From NCBI GenBank assembly GCA_030141605.1, contig JAQGDQ010000343.1, positions 185,361 to 249,360 of the forward strand: DNA of 64,000 nt, read 5' to 3'. Below, one piece after another: positions 13,401-28,400 of this stretch (position 1 is its first letter; each line of letters opens with the position of its first letter). The stretch comes from Tubiluchus corallicola. Taxonomy: Eukaryota; Priapulida; Priapulimorpha; Priapulimorphida; Tubiluchidae. Position numbers and translations under genes: made by a program. The notes below the pieces were generated by a model that ran no database searches, was not told where the DNA came from, and saw only the letters and a program-made list of their open reading frames with translations.

Positions 13401-16400
13401 GTTACATGCTGTTTGCAAACCTATGACCAACATTTCTGACAACTCTTTGTAGAAACTGACAACAAGTCAGAAAGAAAGCATTGGAATAAAAAAATTGCCA
13501 GAATTGAGGAAAAGAGAGTAATGCACCTGACAAAGGTGCTAATGAAAAAAGAACTTTATGGCAAAATCTTGGAGTTTGACAAATAACGTCTTCTCAATGT
13601 TTATGAGAAGGTCAACATTGGAAAGTTGTTTAATACTCAAAAATATCAACCTTGCAAGTTAATTGACAGTTATCTAATGAAAACGGCTTTTCTGCAAGAA
13701 GTAAAGGAAGTTTCCAAAGACGACTTGCGGAGTGAAGAGAATACTGTTTAGCGTGTACTGAGCTTTTTGTAATATATATCTACGTGTTGTAGATATAGGA
13801 ACTCTCGTAAAACACTATTTGTAATATTTATAGGTTTCTGTGTCGAAAAGGCTTCACTGCCTGCCCTTGTACAATTTTCCACAAAAGATGATACTTTCTT
13901 GGCATCAAAAACACATTGTAAGGGACTAATTGTATGTAAACCCTTGACAAACCTTTCTGACAACTCATTCTGAACACTGATCTCAAGTGAAAAGAAAGTT
14001 TGATAATACAATACATGCCAGAATCAAAAAAAATAGTAATGTGCCTGACAAAAGCATTACTCAAAGAAGACATTTACGGCAAAGTGGCAGACAAAGAACG
14101 TCTTTCCAATGTGTATGAGAAAATCAACATTGGAAAGTTGTTTAATATTCTGAAGTTCCAGCCTGACAAGCTGACAGATTCGTATCTGATTTAGTTGTAG
14201 ATTTAGGTCTGTGCCACACTACATCCCGCATGACAACTTCGTTGACGTCAAAAGCACATTGTAAGACACTGCAAAGTACTTCCTATCTGCACCCTTTGAG
14301 TTACATGCTGCACATAAACCTATACTATACTATTATCATACCATTTTATCGTGCTATTATTATATTTGATTCACTTGCTAAAGAAGTCATTAATGGATGC
14401 GGGAATTTGGAAGTTATCGATACCACACTACACAAGGCATCTCCTAGCTTAGGGAGCGGGACCGCCGAAAATTCGGCTTCGAAATTCGAATTTAAAACAT
14501 GCTTATTGAAAACATATTAAATCAATAGAAACTTTTATTAAAGAAGACCTTGGCAACACAGTTCTACATTATGTGATTCGAAATAAAGACTTGAAGCTTC
14601 TTCAACTTTTGTTGGAGAATGGAAGTGATCCAGGTATCTCCTGTAATAAGGAAGGTGACGCACTGCTACACACGTATATATCAGATGCAGAAGTGGCATA
14701 GGACAACATTTAGTAGAACATCGCGTTGACATCGAAAAAGAAGACAATAAGAGACAGCCTTGGATTTGTACATAAACTTAGTGAATGTACGGACAATCAA
14801 CGACGAGTATAATGATCAAACGGGATATTAATTCTTTTCCTGCTTTTGTGGGAAGCAGTTCATGTGGAATAAAAAACGGGATATTAATTCTTTTCCTGCT
14901 TTTGTGGGCAGCAGTTCATGTGGCATAAACATTGGCCTCCTGGATGAATATGATTACTTGATTGTTTTAAAGCAGTTCAGTAATAAAAATACTATTTTTC
15001 CTAACCTTGTACTGTTTTGTACAAAAAAGGATCGCATCCGCATTGCAATCTTTATGAAAACTCACATTTGTCAAGTACACTTAAGTACGAAATTGTGCAA
15101 ATTGCATGTCAAGCCATGGCAAATGTAATCAGCAGAAGAGATTAATGCTTTTCTCTTACTAACATCGAGTACAACAAAGCTTGGCTAACGTTTCATATCT
15201 TTTATTATGGAGAGTTTTACAAAGTTTTGCCTCTAGCCATAGATTTTTCACCTGCCGTTGAAATCTGCAAATGTGAATCCAAAGTGCCAACTTCTTAGGC
15301 ACAAAAACACATGTAAGACACCACAAGATGCTTCCTGTTCGTCAGCCTGCCAGTTACATTCTGTATGTAAATCTACGACGACCATTTCTGACAACTCTTT
15401 GTGGACACTGACATCAAGTCAGAAAGAAAGCATTGGAATACAAAACTTGCCAGAATCAAGGAAAAGAGAGTAATGCACCTGACAAAGGTGCTAGTGAAAA
15501 AAGAACTTTATGGCAAAACCTTGGAGTTTGACGAATAATGTCTTCTCAATGTTTATGACAAAGTCAACATTGGAAAGTTGTTTAACATTCAAAAAATTTC
15601 AACCGTGCAAGTTAATTGACCCCTATCTTATGAAAACAGCCTTTCTGCAAGAAGTAAAAGAGGTTTCCAAAGACGACTTGTGGAGTGAAGAGAATACTGT
15701 TCAGCATGTACTGAGCATTTTGCAACATGTATATCTGCATGTTGTAGAAATAGGTCTATACCACACTGCAGGCTGGATGACAACTTCCTTGACATAAAAA
15801 CACTGTAAGACACTATAGGATCTTCCTGTCTGTCACCCCTTTCAGTTACAAGTTGTTTGTAAGCCTTTGACAAACATTTTTGACAATTCTTTGTAGACAC
15901 TGACATCAAGTCAGAAAGAAGCGTTGGAATACAAAACTTGCGAGAATCAAGGAAACCAGTATTGCACTTAACAAGAGTGCTAATGAAAAGAACTTTATGC
16001 CAAAACCTTGGAGTTTGATGAAGAATGTTATGCCTATGTCTGCGACAAAATCAATACTGGAAAGTTTATTAATATTCTGAGGTTCTAGCTGGGTATTTTA
16101 ATAGATTCTTACCTGATCAAAGCAGTTTTTCTGCAAAAAGTGAAAGAAGTTTGCAAAGACAACTTGTGGAGGAAAGAGAATACTGTTCAGCATGTAGTGA
16201 TCATTTTGCAATAGATATCTGCATGTTGTAGATATAGGTCTATGACACACTGCAGACTGAATGTCTTGGCATCAAAAGCACATTGTAAGGGACTAGTTGT
16301 ATGTAAACCCTTGACAAACCTTTCTGACAACTCATTCTGAACACTGATCTCAAGTGAAAAGAAAGTTTGATAATACAATACATGCCAGAATCAAAAAAAT

Positions 16401-19400
16401 AGTAATGTGCCTGACAAAAGCATTACTGAACGAAGACATTTACAGCAAGACCCGCTTTGATGAAGAACGTCTTCTCAATGCCTATGACAAAATCAGCAAC
16501 AGAAAGTTGATTAATGTTCTGAAGTTCCAGCCAGACAAGTTAACAGATAGTGAACAAAGCTTTCGGAGATGACTTGTGGAGTGAAGAGACTGTGTACTGA
16601 GCATTTTGCAATATAAGTCTACATGTTGTAGATTTAGGTCTATGCCACACTACATGCCGGATGACAACTTCCTTGGTATCAAAAACACATTGTAAGATAC
16701 TACAGGATGCTTCCTATCTGTCACCTTTTCAGTTACATGCTGTTTGTAAACCTTTGACAAAAATTTCTGACAATTCTTTGTAGACACTGACATCAAGTCA
16801 AAAAGAAAGTTCGATGATACAATACATGCCAGAATCAATGAAAAGAGTAGTGTGCTTGACAAAAGCATTACTCAAAGAAGACATTTACGGCAAAATGGCA
16901 GACGAAGAACGTCTTCCCAATGTCTATGAGAAAATCAACATTGGAAAGTTGTTTAACATTCTGATGTTCCAGCCTGACAAGCAGACAGATTCGTATCTGA
17001 TTTAGTTGTAGATTTAGGTCTGTGCCACACTACATGCCGCATGACAACTTCGTTGACGTCAAAAGCACATTGTAAGACACTGCAAAGTACTTCCTATCTG
17101 TCACCCTTTGAGTTACATGCTGCACATAAACCTATACTATACTATTATCATACCATTTTATCGTGCTATTATTATATTTGATTCACTTGCTAAAGAAGTT
17201 ATTAATGGATGTGGGAATTTGGAAGTTATCGATACGACACTACACAAGGCATCTCGTAGCTTAGGGAGCGGGACCGCCGAAAATTCGGCTTCGAAATTCG
17301 AATTTAAAACATGCTTATTGAAAACATATTAAATCAATAGAAACTTTTCTTAAAGAAGACCTTGGCAACACAGTTCTACATTATCTGATTCAAAATAAAG
17401 ACTTGAAGCTTCTTCAACTTTTGTTGGAGAATGGAAGTGATCCAGGTATCTCCTGTAATAAGGAAGGTGATGCACTGCTACACACGTATATATCAGATGC
17501 AGAAGTGGCATAATACACCATTTAGTAGAACATCGCGTTGACATCAAAAAAGAAGACAATAAGAGACAGCCTTGGATTTGTACATAAACTTAGTGAATGT
17601 ACGGACAATCAACGACGAGTATAATGATCAAACGGGATATTAATTCTTTTCCTGCTTTTGTGGGAAGCACTTCATGTGGCATAAGCATTGGCCTCCTGGA
17701 TTACTTGATTGTTTTAAAGCAGTTCAGTAATAAACATACTATTTTTCCTAACCTTGTACAGATTGATACAAAAAAGGATCGCATCCGCATTGCAATCTTT
17801 ATGAAAACTCACATTGTCAAGTACACTTAAGTACGAAATTGTGCAAATTGCACGTCAAGCCATGGCAAATGTAATCAGCAGAAGAGATTAATGCTTTTCT
17901 CTTACTAACATCGAGTTCAACAAAGCTTGGCTAACGTTTCATATCTTTTATTATGGAGAGTTTTACAAAGTTTTGCCTGTAGCCATAGATTTTTCACCTG
18001 CCGTTGAAATCTGCAAATGTGAATCCAAAGTGCCAACTTCTAAGTAACTTCTTAGGCACAAAAACACATGTAAAACACTACAGGATGCTTCCTGTCTGTC
18101 AGCCTGCCAGTTATATTCTGTATTTAAATCTATGACCAACATTTCTGACAACTCATTGTGGACACTGACATCAAGTCAGAAAGAAAGCATTGGAATACAA
18201 AACTTGCCAGAATCAAGGAAAAGAGAGTAATGCACCTGACAAAAGTGCTAATGAAAAAAGAACTTTATGTCAAAACCTTGGAGTTTGACGAATAACGTCT
18301 TCTCAATGTTTATGGCAAAGTCAACATTGGAAAGTTGTTTAATATTCAAAAATATCAACCGTGCAAGTTAATTGACAGTTATCTAATGAAAACGGCTTTT
18401 CTGCAAGAAGTAAAGGAAGTTTCCAAAGACGACTTGCGGAGTGAAGAGAATACTGTTCAGCATGTACTGAGCATTTTGCAACATATATATCTGCATGTTG
18501 TAGAAATAGGTCTATGACACACTGCATGTTGGATGGCATAGTTTTTTGGAGACCACACGACAACGAAAATCGAAGTAGAGTAAGAGGATTGATTAAAAGA
18601 TATGTTTATTAAAAGTTAAGAACAATCATCGTAGCAACGGTCGGGAACAAGGTTCCTTACTGATAGAAATGGATTGGGAAGGATGCCCCCTGCTGGTCAC
18701 CATAGCAACAGACTAACCACCGTAGCAATGTACTGCGAAACCACAACTAGGTTACCATGACAATGTCAGAGATAGAAGTGATGTCACCTCAGCCTCAAAC
18801 ACATGAAGATGATAAAGTTGTGCAAAATTTGGCTGTGAAGAAGACAGTTTTCCAGGAAATTGGGACAATCAAAGACGATTTTGATTCTCGTACTGTTTTC
18901 ACGGGAAGCAGTTCTTATGACATGAAGAATTGGGGCTGCCAGGCAAATACAGGTAGCTAATTGTCGCAAAGCTTTTGATTGTGAAACAGTTCACTGAAAA
19001 GACACTTTTGTCTGCCCTTGTATGAATTTCTAGAAATAAGTGTGACAGTTTCCGTCTCTGTCATTATTATTGTAGACAGACAAATGTGTACAAAGAGCAT
19101 GTCAAGCTTTGACCATCTAATGAGCAAAAAGCAACAAGTATTTCCTCTTGTAAATATTAAGTACAAAGCAAATTGTCTGAGATTTTGTTGCTGTTTTTGT
19201 AAGCACTTTTCCTGTTGCCATAGATTTTTCAACTGGCATTGAAATTTGCAAAAGACATTCCAATCCTTCAACTTGCTGCATATAATACATCACATCAGGT
19301 GGTGCAAAAAACTTGCAGAAGTTTTGATCATGATTTTGTAAAAAAAAATAACGGAATTGCTTAAAAAAAATCCGTGTTGATATTACAGATTTTTGGGTAT

Positions 19401-22400
19401 AAACACCAAAAATTTTCGGTCATTTTCTTGGACTTTTCTAGTGATATAGAAGTTTTAAACCACCAAGTCAAAAAACTAAATGCCGGAAAAATATTGTCAC
19501 TATTGCTATAATTTACAGCGAGTGCTCTCTGTGTCAACCATTTTCACTGGAAACCAAATAAGTCAATTTCTTCCTACAACTTATACAGTTTCTCACTTTT
19601 TAAGAGCTATTCGATTCCACCTTTCAACAATTTTTGCTTTTAGTTTCTTTGCACCAAATGGCTCCGTGGCAACTCTCATCATACACTTTCTTGGCAGTAA
19701 ATCTTTATCAGTGCTTTATTTTCTGTGGTAAAGACCATGTAAACAGGTTGATTTCCATATATATGTTTGACAGCCATATTTTGAGTGCTTTATCGGCTGT
19801 TTTTCAGCTGACGATTAGCTGACATCGTTCCGGCATTTAATTTTTTAATGTGCAAAAAAATTTTTAGCCATAAGTTAAAAATCACTAAGAGTACAAACTT
19901 GTAACTTTGCATATAAAAGTTAATGCATTGTAATGTGTTGCAAAATTCCAACTTTAAACTCATTTGCTTCTAATATTATTCCTGTCTAAGCTTCAGCAAA
20001 TTTTTTCTGCACCACTCGATATAAACATTACATAACATACATTACGTACACTAGATTATACAATACGATATATCACAATAAAATACATTATAGGACACTT
20101 CTTCTCAGTTGCTTCTTGATTTGCATGCCTTATGTCAATGCTACTACCAGCTATCTAATTGTTGGTAATCATTTTCAGCTGGGCATGGAATAGTGGTGCA
20201 TCTGTTTTTGACACTGGCAAAATTATTCAGAGCCCCTTGTAAGTAGTACCTGTACAGTTGACCACGATGAAATGAAAATTGTATTACCCCTGTGTGTTCT
20301 CCATTAGGCGCTGCACTACTTGGCAAGTCATCCAGTATTACTACTAGCACCACAGTCAGCATTTCTAGAGAGAAAATGCTGCTCTGTTTCTGGCGTGTCG
20401 ATTATCAACTGCAAACATGAGCTATGCATCTGCCATAGCTCCTAGCACTATTGTTAGTAGAATTTGAGAGTAAATGTTGCTCTATTTTTGATGTGTCCAT
20501 TATCAGCTGCAAACATGAGCTATGCATCTGCCATATCTCCTAGCACTATTGTCAGTAGAATTTGAGAGCAAATGCTGCTCAATTTCTGGTGTGTCCATTA
20601 TCACCTGCAAACATGAGCTATGCAACTGCCATATTTCCTAGCACTATTGTCAGTAGAATTTGAGAGTAAATGCTGCTCAATTTCTGGTGTGTCCATTATC
20701 ACCTGCAAACATGAGCTATGCAACTGCCATATCTCCTAGCACTATTGTCAGTAGAATTTGAGAGTAAATGCTGTTCTATTTTTGATGTGTCCATTATCAG
20801 CTGCAAACATGAGCTGTGCATCTGCCATATTTCCTAGCACTATTGTCAGTAGAATTTGAGAGTAAATGCTGTTCTATTTTTGATGTGTCCATTATCAGCT
20901 GCAAACATGAGCTATGCATCTGCCATATTTCCTAGCACTATTGTCAGTAGAATTTGAGAGTAAATATTGCTCTATTTTTGATGTGTCCATTATCAGGTGC
21001 AAACATGAGCTATGCAACTGCCGTATCTCCTAGCACTATTGTCAGTAGAATTTGAGAGTAATTGTTGCTCTATTTTTGATGTGTCCATTATCAGCTGCAA
21101 ACATGAGCTATGCAACTGCCATATCTCCTAGCACTATTGTCAGTAAAATTTGAAAGTAAATGTTGCTCTATTTTTGATGTGTCCATTATCAGCTGCAAAC
21201 ATGAGCTATGCATCTGCCATATCTCCTAGCACTATTGTCAGTAGAATTTGGGAGAAAAAATGCCGATGTGTTCTCTGTTTGATGCGAATGCTGTTTGAAT
21301 ATCTCAGTTCCCGTTGCCTTGGACACATATATGAGAAATTTCACATCTTGGTGCTACTGTACCCATGTTGTATTTAGATTCCACATCTTAGAAAGTCTAT
21401 GCGGCTTGTCTCTTCCATGTTTCCGAGTTTTCGTCTGCACAACCTTAAAAAAGCGAAAAAAGGGAGCATCTACTTTCAATGGTGCGCAACTTTCCTTGCA
21501 TATAATAATAATGACTTCGTTTAGGAGATAGTTCAGGGATAACACATTAACTAACTCAATACTTATTTCCAAGATGATCCCGATTATCATCAACTGCATA
21601 GTACTTTACTTTGACAAACCCGCTTTCTTGATCGAAGAACCAGCGGTAACATTTTTTTAAGTCAGTATCACTTAGTTGGGAATTAAACCCGCGACCTCCC
21701 CTCCCAGGTGGGAAGCAAGCATGCTATCATAGAGCTATGTCCCTAGTCCGTTATAATTTTAATTTGCAATATTTGCATTTCTCTTCAGCAAACTTAACCA
21801 AGCTTTATTAATTTTCGAAATATGAAGTTGCCATATTAAATGAAAACAAACAATAACATCCTTCAATCTATCAAATCCAAATACTCAACACTTCTTGAGA
21901 AAATTTTTGCTCCTGTTTTATCATTGTATCAATTTTAAAGTCTGTTGTTAATTTAACACTTGAAAACTGTTAGACTGCATATACCTTCTGAGTAAACAAA
22001 TGCAGTTGTGTGTCTGGGAAAGCCTGTAGACTACGTACATCATTATAGATAACGTGTGTAAAGTTGTAAAATCACCTGACTAAGCTTGATTAATCAACGA
22101 ACAAATAAGTAAGGCAAAGGCATTTTTAGTTTAGTAAAAAAATACGAGTAGAGAGTGTAGCATTTTATTTTTTGCAGTATGTCCAAAAAAGGTTATTTAC
22201 CATTCACTCTAGAAAAGTTTAGATGGTAGCCAAATTGCTGATTTTTTATTTTTTTGCAAATTGGTACTATATTAGTTGTTTCATTGCAGCAAAGAAATCA
22301 GCTGAAACTTCAGAGCTGGATGCTGTGTAATTTGCTTCAGCACAAATCAGTTTTCATAAATTTGGAATTTTGCTTATAATTTCACCACGTACACAGTTAG

Positions 22401-25400
22401 CAATTACCATTATAAACAAAAACCATACTGGGATTTGTGGGGCTCGAAAAGAACTATAAACAAAATGGTATAACGTATATATGTTTAGCAAATTTCTAAG
22501 CAAAATGTACAAATTCCTAAAAGAGTGGGCATTTTTGCATAGTTGTTAGAGAAATCCATTTTTTGAGACATAGCTTCTAAGTGTTAAAATGAGTAAAATT
22601 TGTAAGATTTACCTCTCCACATGTACCAAATGAAATGTAAGTTTATTTTACAACACATCGATCGTACGGCTTTAAAAGATATAAGAAATCTCCATTACTC
22701 AAATGCAATTTTTGAGTTTTAAACTAAACTGCAATAGTTACATACATACCATGACTGGTTACTTTACTGTTCATTTTTTCATAGTGTTGCATCGCGTCTC
22801 TACTGAACTCCTTTCTATTTCATTTCTCTTCCCTTTTTCTCCATCTTCACTCCATTACTTTATCTTTACTGTTCTCTGTTTTTCTATAAATTCTTTCTCT
22901 TGTTAGCTAAGCAATTTTTTCCGCTCTTCACGGTGGTTTCGGAAGCTTTGCTTTTCGACCACCACGCCACATATATTTCTGGTTGATAAACTATTTTCTA
23001 GTTTAGTAACTATATTAATGTAGTTCTGTTACAGTTATTGTAAATATAGTAAGTTTGAATTATTTTCCTTAACTATACATTAATAGTGTAATAGTACATA
23101 ATAGTATATTAATGTAGTTTTGTTACAATTATTGTCAATATATTTGTCTTTTCCTAGTTATAAGATGATAATGCAAGTTATAATGTAAAACTATATGTGT
23201 GCTTGCATAGCCTAATCGTCAGTAAGTTGGCAGTTAAGCTTTTCTAGTTATTCACATATCCTGAGTCTTTATTTCATGAGGATCATTTTGATACCAAGTT
23301 CATTGCTCTATGTTATTTCTAAGCTGAAATAATCTACATTGAAGTTGAGGTGCAGAGGCTACACACTGAAAAACATAATCTTGAGAAAATCTCTATTAAA
23401 GTTAGCCATTGTTTTTGGTTGTGTTTCTCCAAAACACTTAGCAACCGTACGAATGTCGCTTGCTACGGACTTTACAAGAACACATTGAAGTTATGTTTAA
23501 ATCCATGAACATCGAACAGGGCTTGGCAACAGGAAAAACAAAATGACAGCTTGGCGAGCTACTATCAGAGTTTGAAAATAGGAGTTTTCTACAAATGCAG
23601 TACTAGTTTCTAGACCAAAAAGTGGGTACAGGGTTAAAATTAGATTTTTAATGCTTTTTGAACAATTTCTTGATAATTTGATGCTAGCATGTAAATGTCC
23701 AATATGTTTAGAAATTGTTTTTTATCAAAAAAACCAAAAAATTGACATTTGTCCAAACTTTTTGGGTCATTCTACTTTGAAGCATCGTAACGTAGTTTTA
23801 ACTATGCCGACTTATGGACGGTTTTGGTTTGCAAGCACACATATGCTACATTGGATAATAAATTACAATTAAAAAGAAATTGTAATCAAACCAAGTAAAA
23901 CGTAAGAAAATAAGTTTTCCTTCAAATTTATCTTATCTTGATAGAAAACCTAAACTAAAGTTTTTATACAAACCTGATTTCGTACTCCCGTTACGCTGCA
24001 TATCTGCAGCGCCTGTCCTTTCCACACCAACAACGACTTTTGATATAAGCACGTCTAGCAGTGCTAATAAATCTTATACTTCAGTATTCGTGCGCATAAA
24101 CACATGAGTGCAAAGGTTGGATTTGAAGGCCAAGTATTTGCAGAATAAGCGCAAAATGACACAAACGTGATCAGGTTTTGTTTACATCGGCATTCTTACA
24201 TTATTACAAAAGTATCTTGAGGGAAATATTAACGCTTGAAAGGTACAAATTAAAAAATATGAACTATTCTACTGACCAGGCAAAAATGCCCATTTTCTAA
24301 GTTCTTGTATACTTTTTTTGGATCTTTTCGAGCCGTAGCTGCCCTATGGAATCTCACTTTAGTTTTGTTTATAACGATAATTGCTGTGAATTTTAGTCTA
24401 AAATGAGGACAAAAATTCAAATTTACAAAAAAACTGATCTGCACTCAAACCAAATACACAGCACCCAGCTTTGAAATTTCAAATACAGTACTTATTTGCA
24501 AAAAATATAAAAATGCAGTTTGCTTTCTACGGAATTTGGCCATCAGGTATGCTTCTCTAGAGTAACGAGAAGTGACTTTTAGTGCAAATAATTACCACAT
24601 TAGCGTATATTACACATAATTACTGTACAACACTCTGTACTCATATTCATGCAGTGGGGAAAACCATTCTCTTATCTTGTTTGTTCGGTGATTAGACAAG
24701 CTCTGTCATGTGGTATTACAACTTAGCCATGTCATCTGTAATTATATGTGTGCTTGCAAACCAAAACCGTCCATACGTCGGAATAGTTAAAACTATGTTA
24801 TGGTGCTTCAAAGTAGAATGCATCAAAAATTTGGTCAAATGTCAATTTTTTGTTTTTTACAATATATTGTTTTATTTTATACAATATACAAATTTATATA
24901 CAGCATATATATATATGTGCGTGTGTGTGTATTTTAAATATGTTGGACCTTTTACATTCTATCTCAAATTATCAAGAAAATGTTCAAAAAATACTAAAAA
25001 TTAAATTTTATGACCCCAAACACTTTTTGTCTAGAATCTAATCTAGTACTGCAATTGTAAAAAACTTGTATTCTCAAATTTCGATAGTAGTTTGTGGAAG
25101 CAGCCCTTTTGCTTTGGGTTTTTTCTTTTGTGAAGCCCAGATCTTCGTCAGGAAGGGCCATCTACTGGAATTAAATGACTTCAGTGTTTTTTTGAAAAGT
25201 CCATGGCAACCAACATTTGTGCAGTTGCTAAGTGTTTTTGTAGAAATGCGACAAAAAACAATGGCTGACTTTAACAGCGGTTTTCTCAAGGTTATGTTTT
25301 TCAGTGCATAGCGTGCACCTCAACTTCAACGTAGATTATCTCAGCTTAGAAATAATCCAGACCAGTGAGCTTGGTATCAAAATAATTCTCATGAAATGCA

Positions 25401-28400
25401 GATTCAGGATATGTGAATAACTAGAAAAGTTTAACTGCCGACCTACGAACAATTTTGCTATGCATGCAACATTTACAGAGTCTACAGGCAATCCTAGACA
25501 TACCTAAAGCTGCATTTGTTTATTTGCATACGGCCTCTGATAGCTTTGGATAAGTTTTAATGCAACTAGGGAAAACCTTTCTCCTTACTTGTTTGTTCTG
25601 TGATTAGGCAAGCTCTGTCACGTGGTTTTACTACATACCCACCTTATCTGTAATTATTTACAGAGTCCACACGTATCCTAGACATACCTAGAGCTGCATT
25701 TGTTTACTTGCATATGGCCTCTGATATATTTGGAGACAACACTAAAGAACCGCTTATACCGTCTGATAGCTTTTAAATGTTATGGTTACTATGCTGCTGT
25801 TGTACTTTTGCCTCAGGCATGAATAAGTTGTATGCTAAAGTAAAGTTACACAAACTTGTTTTATCACAACACTATACAAAAATTAGGAATATTATTAACT
25901 TAAGGGACAAGAAAAGGGGTACCTGAAGTGGGTTTCAGAAAAGTCACCTTAAAAATTATATTACTTTACAGCATAGTCACCTTAAAAATTATATTACTTT
26001 ACAGCATAGTCACCTTAAAAATTATATTACTTTACAGCATTTCTAAGCATATATTGTATTCACTTCAAAAGGAATTTTTGTTTGTTTTCATTTTAAAGGT
26101 CCTGCAATACTGTTCCAAAGTCACCATTACATGACGTTACTACACAAATGTAAATCAGAGGAAGAAAAGGCAGTGTTAAAAAACTTTCCCAAAAAACTTC
26201 CCATGCAAATCTATATTACTTAGAATTGGTAAAATGTCGCTGGCTCACCCTTCGGCGTGCGCCACTCACTAGCCAAAAACATATTTTTAATCTTATCGAC
26301 AAGTGCAGGGTTTTCTTGTGCTTTAAATGTCATTAGCAGTATGCAAATAACACACCTGAAAATTGATAACACAGCATACAAGAAGCTTATTGAAGAGACA
26401 CTTTAGTGAGATGCAAATATTATGGCGAACACCCGCTATCGTACTGACACCTGTCGGCATCAAATAGAGTTAGCACGTCAACTTATCATGTCACGAGTTT
26501 CATGTGATGCATTACAAGACAATTACTGAGCACGTTCCCTACTTGACTTCAAGTTTTAACCCTCCGCCCGAGAAACCACGTGCGTTTAAGCATAGTAACC
26601 AAGTTTTGCTGGCTTTTTATGAATCAGAAAAACTCATCTGTAAAAATGATATTGAAGCTAACATTGAAATGACACCAAATGATTAGTAGAGGGTTGACAT
26701 CATCGCTGTAAATTTTATGTGATTTTATGTGTGCACTGGGTGTAAGCCGTATGTTTGTTCTGTCCCATTTTGATAAAACATTTTTGCGAAAAGTGACCTT
26801 TGACTTTATCACATGGATTTACAAACAGATTGACCTCCAAATTGTCATTCATAATGAGGAGATATCAACTTACCTAAGAATTTGAACCTTATAGACTTTA
26901 GCACTTGAGCTAGCGACAGTTCACGGACTCTACATACATGGAACTATTTACTCTATGAGGTTTGTGCCATCAAGAACATGTGCTTAAAACACCTCATTTT
27001 AGCAACTCCAGTCCATGTATTCTGATCAGTTCACTGACCATTTGCAATTGATTATGGCTGATCTAATCTTGTTTTTGCACAAATGTTGAGGCTACTACTC
27101 ATCCACGGAAGAATTATAGCTAGTTCACAATACAAATTATATTTTGGTGGCTGTAATATAAGACTGCCAAACATTCTGCTGTCACGTTTTGGAAATGCTG
27201 CAATTGCCATTTTATTACACAAAGGCTCCTCTTCTACTAAGGACCACCACATTCACAGCACTGCATATTTCGTTTAGGTATGCATAGTTTTGCTGACAGA
27301 GCATGAATACAGGTGTTTACCACTGATATGCACTGCTGCTGTACTCTAGTGTGAATGTCACTTAAAAGACCAGTTGTTAATAACATCAGTGAAAAGTTGT
27401 CGATACTCACAGTCTTTACCTTGCACTGTAAATGTCACCTTAAGTACACGAGTGCTCTACTACTACACCAGAGAAAAGTTGCTGATGTTCACACCAGCAC
27501 TCTGCTCTTGTCGCAGGGTGGCAGATGTGCTTACAGCCTTTAACTTGCATTGTGAATGTCACCTCAAGTACATGAGTGCTCCACTACTACACCGGAGAAA
27601 AGTTGCTGATGTTCACACCAGCACTCTGCTCTTGTCGCCGGGTGGCAGATGTGCACATCACAGTAACCGCACTTATATCTGCTCTCGTGCGATCGAGCCT
27701 TCTTGGCATTTGTCCTTCTTGCATTTCTTTTGCACTGCACACATTCACGTTTCTGGGCGCAGTGCAGTAACCTGTGATTGCACAGCGGACGTCTTCGTTT
27801 GCCAGCTATGGGCGGATTAACTACGGTTAATCCTCTTGCTAAGGGGTGTTTGGGATACTTTTTGCGCTTGCGACCTTGAAAATCGCTGATTAACTGGGAT
27901 GCCAGTTTGCGCCGGAATGTCAGGTGATCTCTGTCATTTCCCACATTGAACGGCATATCGTTAGCCGTCGTCCAGTTTATGTAAGCATTGGTGATACTCT
28001 GAAATTATGAAAGATGCATTATAAAACGTTAACGAAATTGTAAGAATAACCAAGCACGTCCATGCAACACTAAAATGCCTACTCTTAATAATTCTAGTTT
28101 AAAGGATTAACTAGTTAGTCATAAAAGGTTATGTCATAAGTCATTTATTTCTCATGACACATTTACAATAGTTTCGTGTACAATATATGGTGAAAGGGCC
28201 TACAATGAACGTAATACAAATAAGCTTTTATTGCTTCTGCACAAGAAAAGCCTCACAGACTGTTCACATCTATACAAATATAAATGTGTTGCAGGCAATC
28301 AAAATCAGGGCTTGTTAGATTGTCCCACACAGTGAAAGAAAAAAAAGTAATGAAAATAATCAGAAAATTCGAAGTGAATTTTAACGTATGATAAAGAAAA

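Noticed and set aside
21675..21743. Functional tRNA gene
   Set aside because: A- and B-box-like motifs are present, but the anticodon arm does not fold properly.
26504..26686. 60-codon frame starting with Met-Met
   Set aside because: No family resemblance, no splice signals fitting a gene, and the length is within chance.
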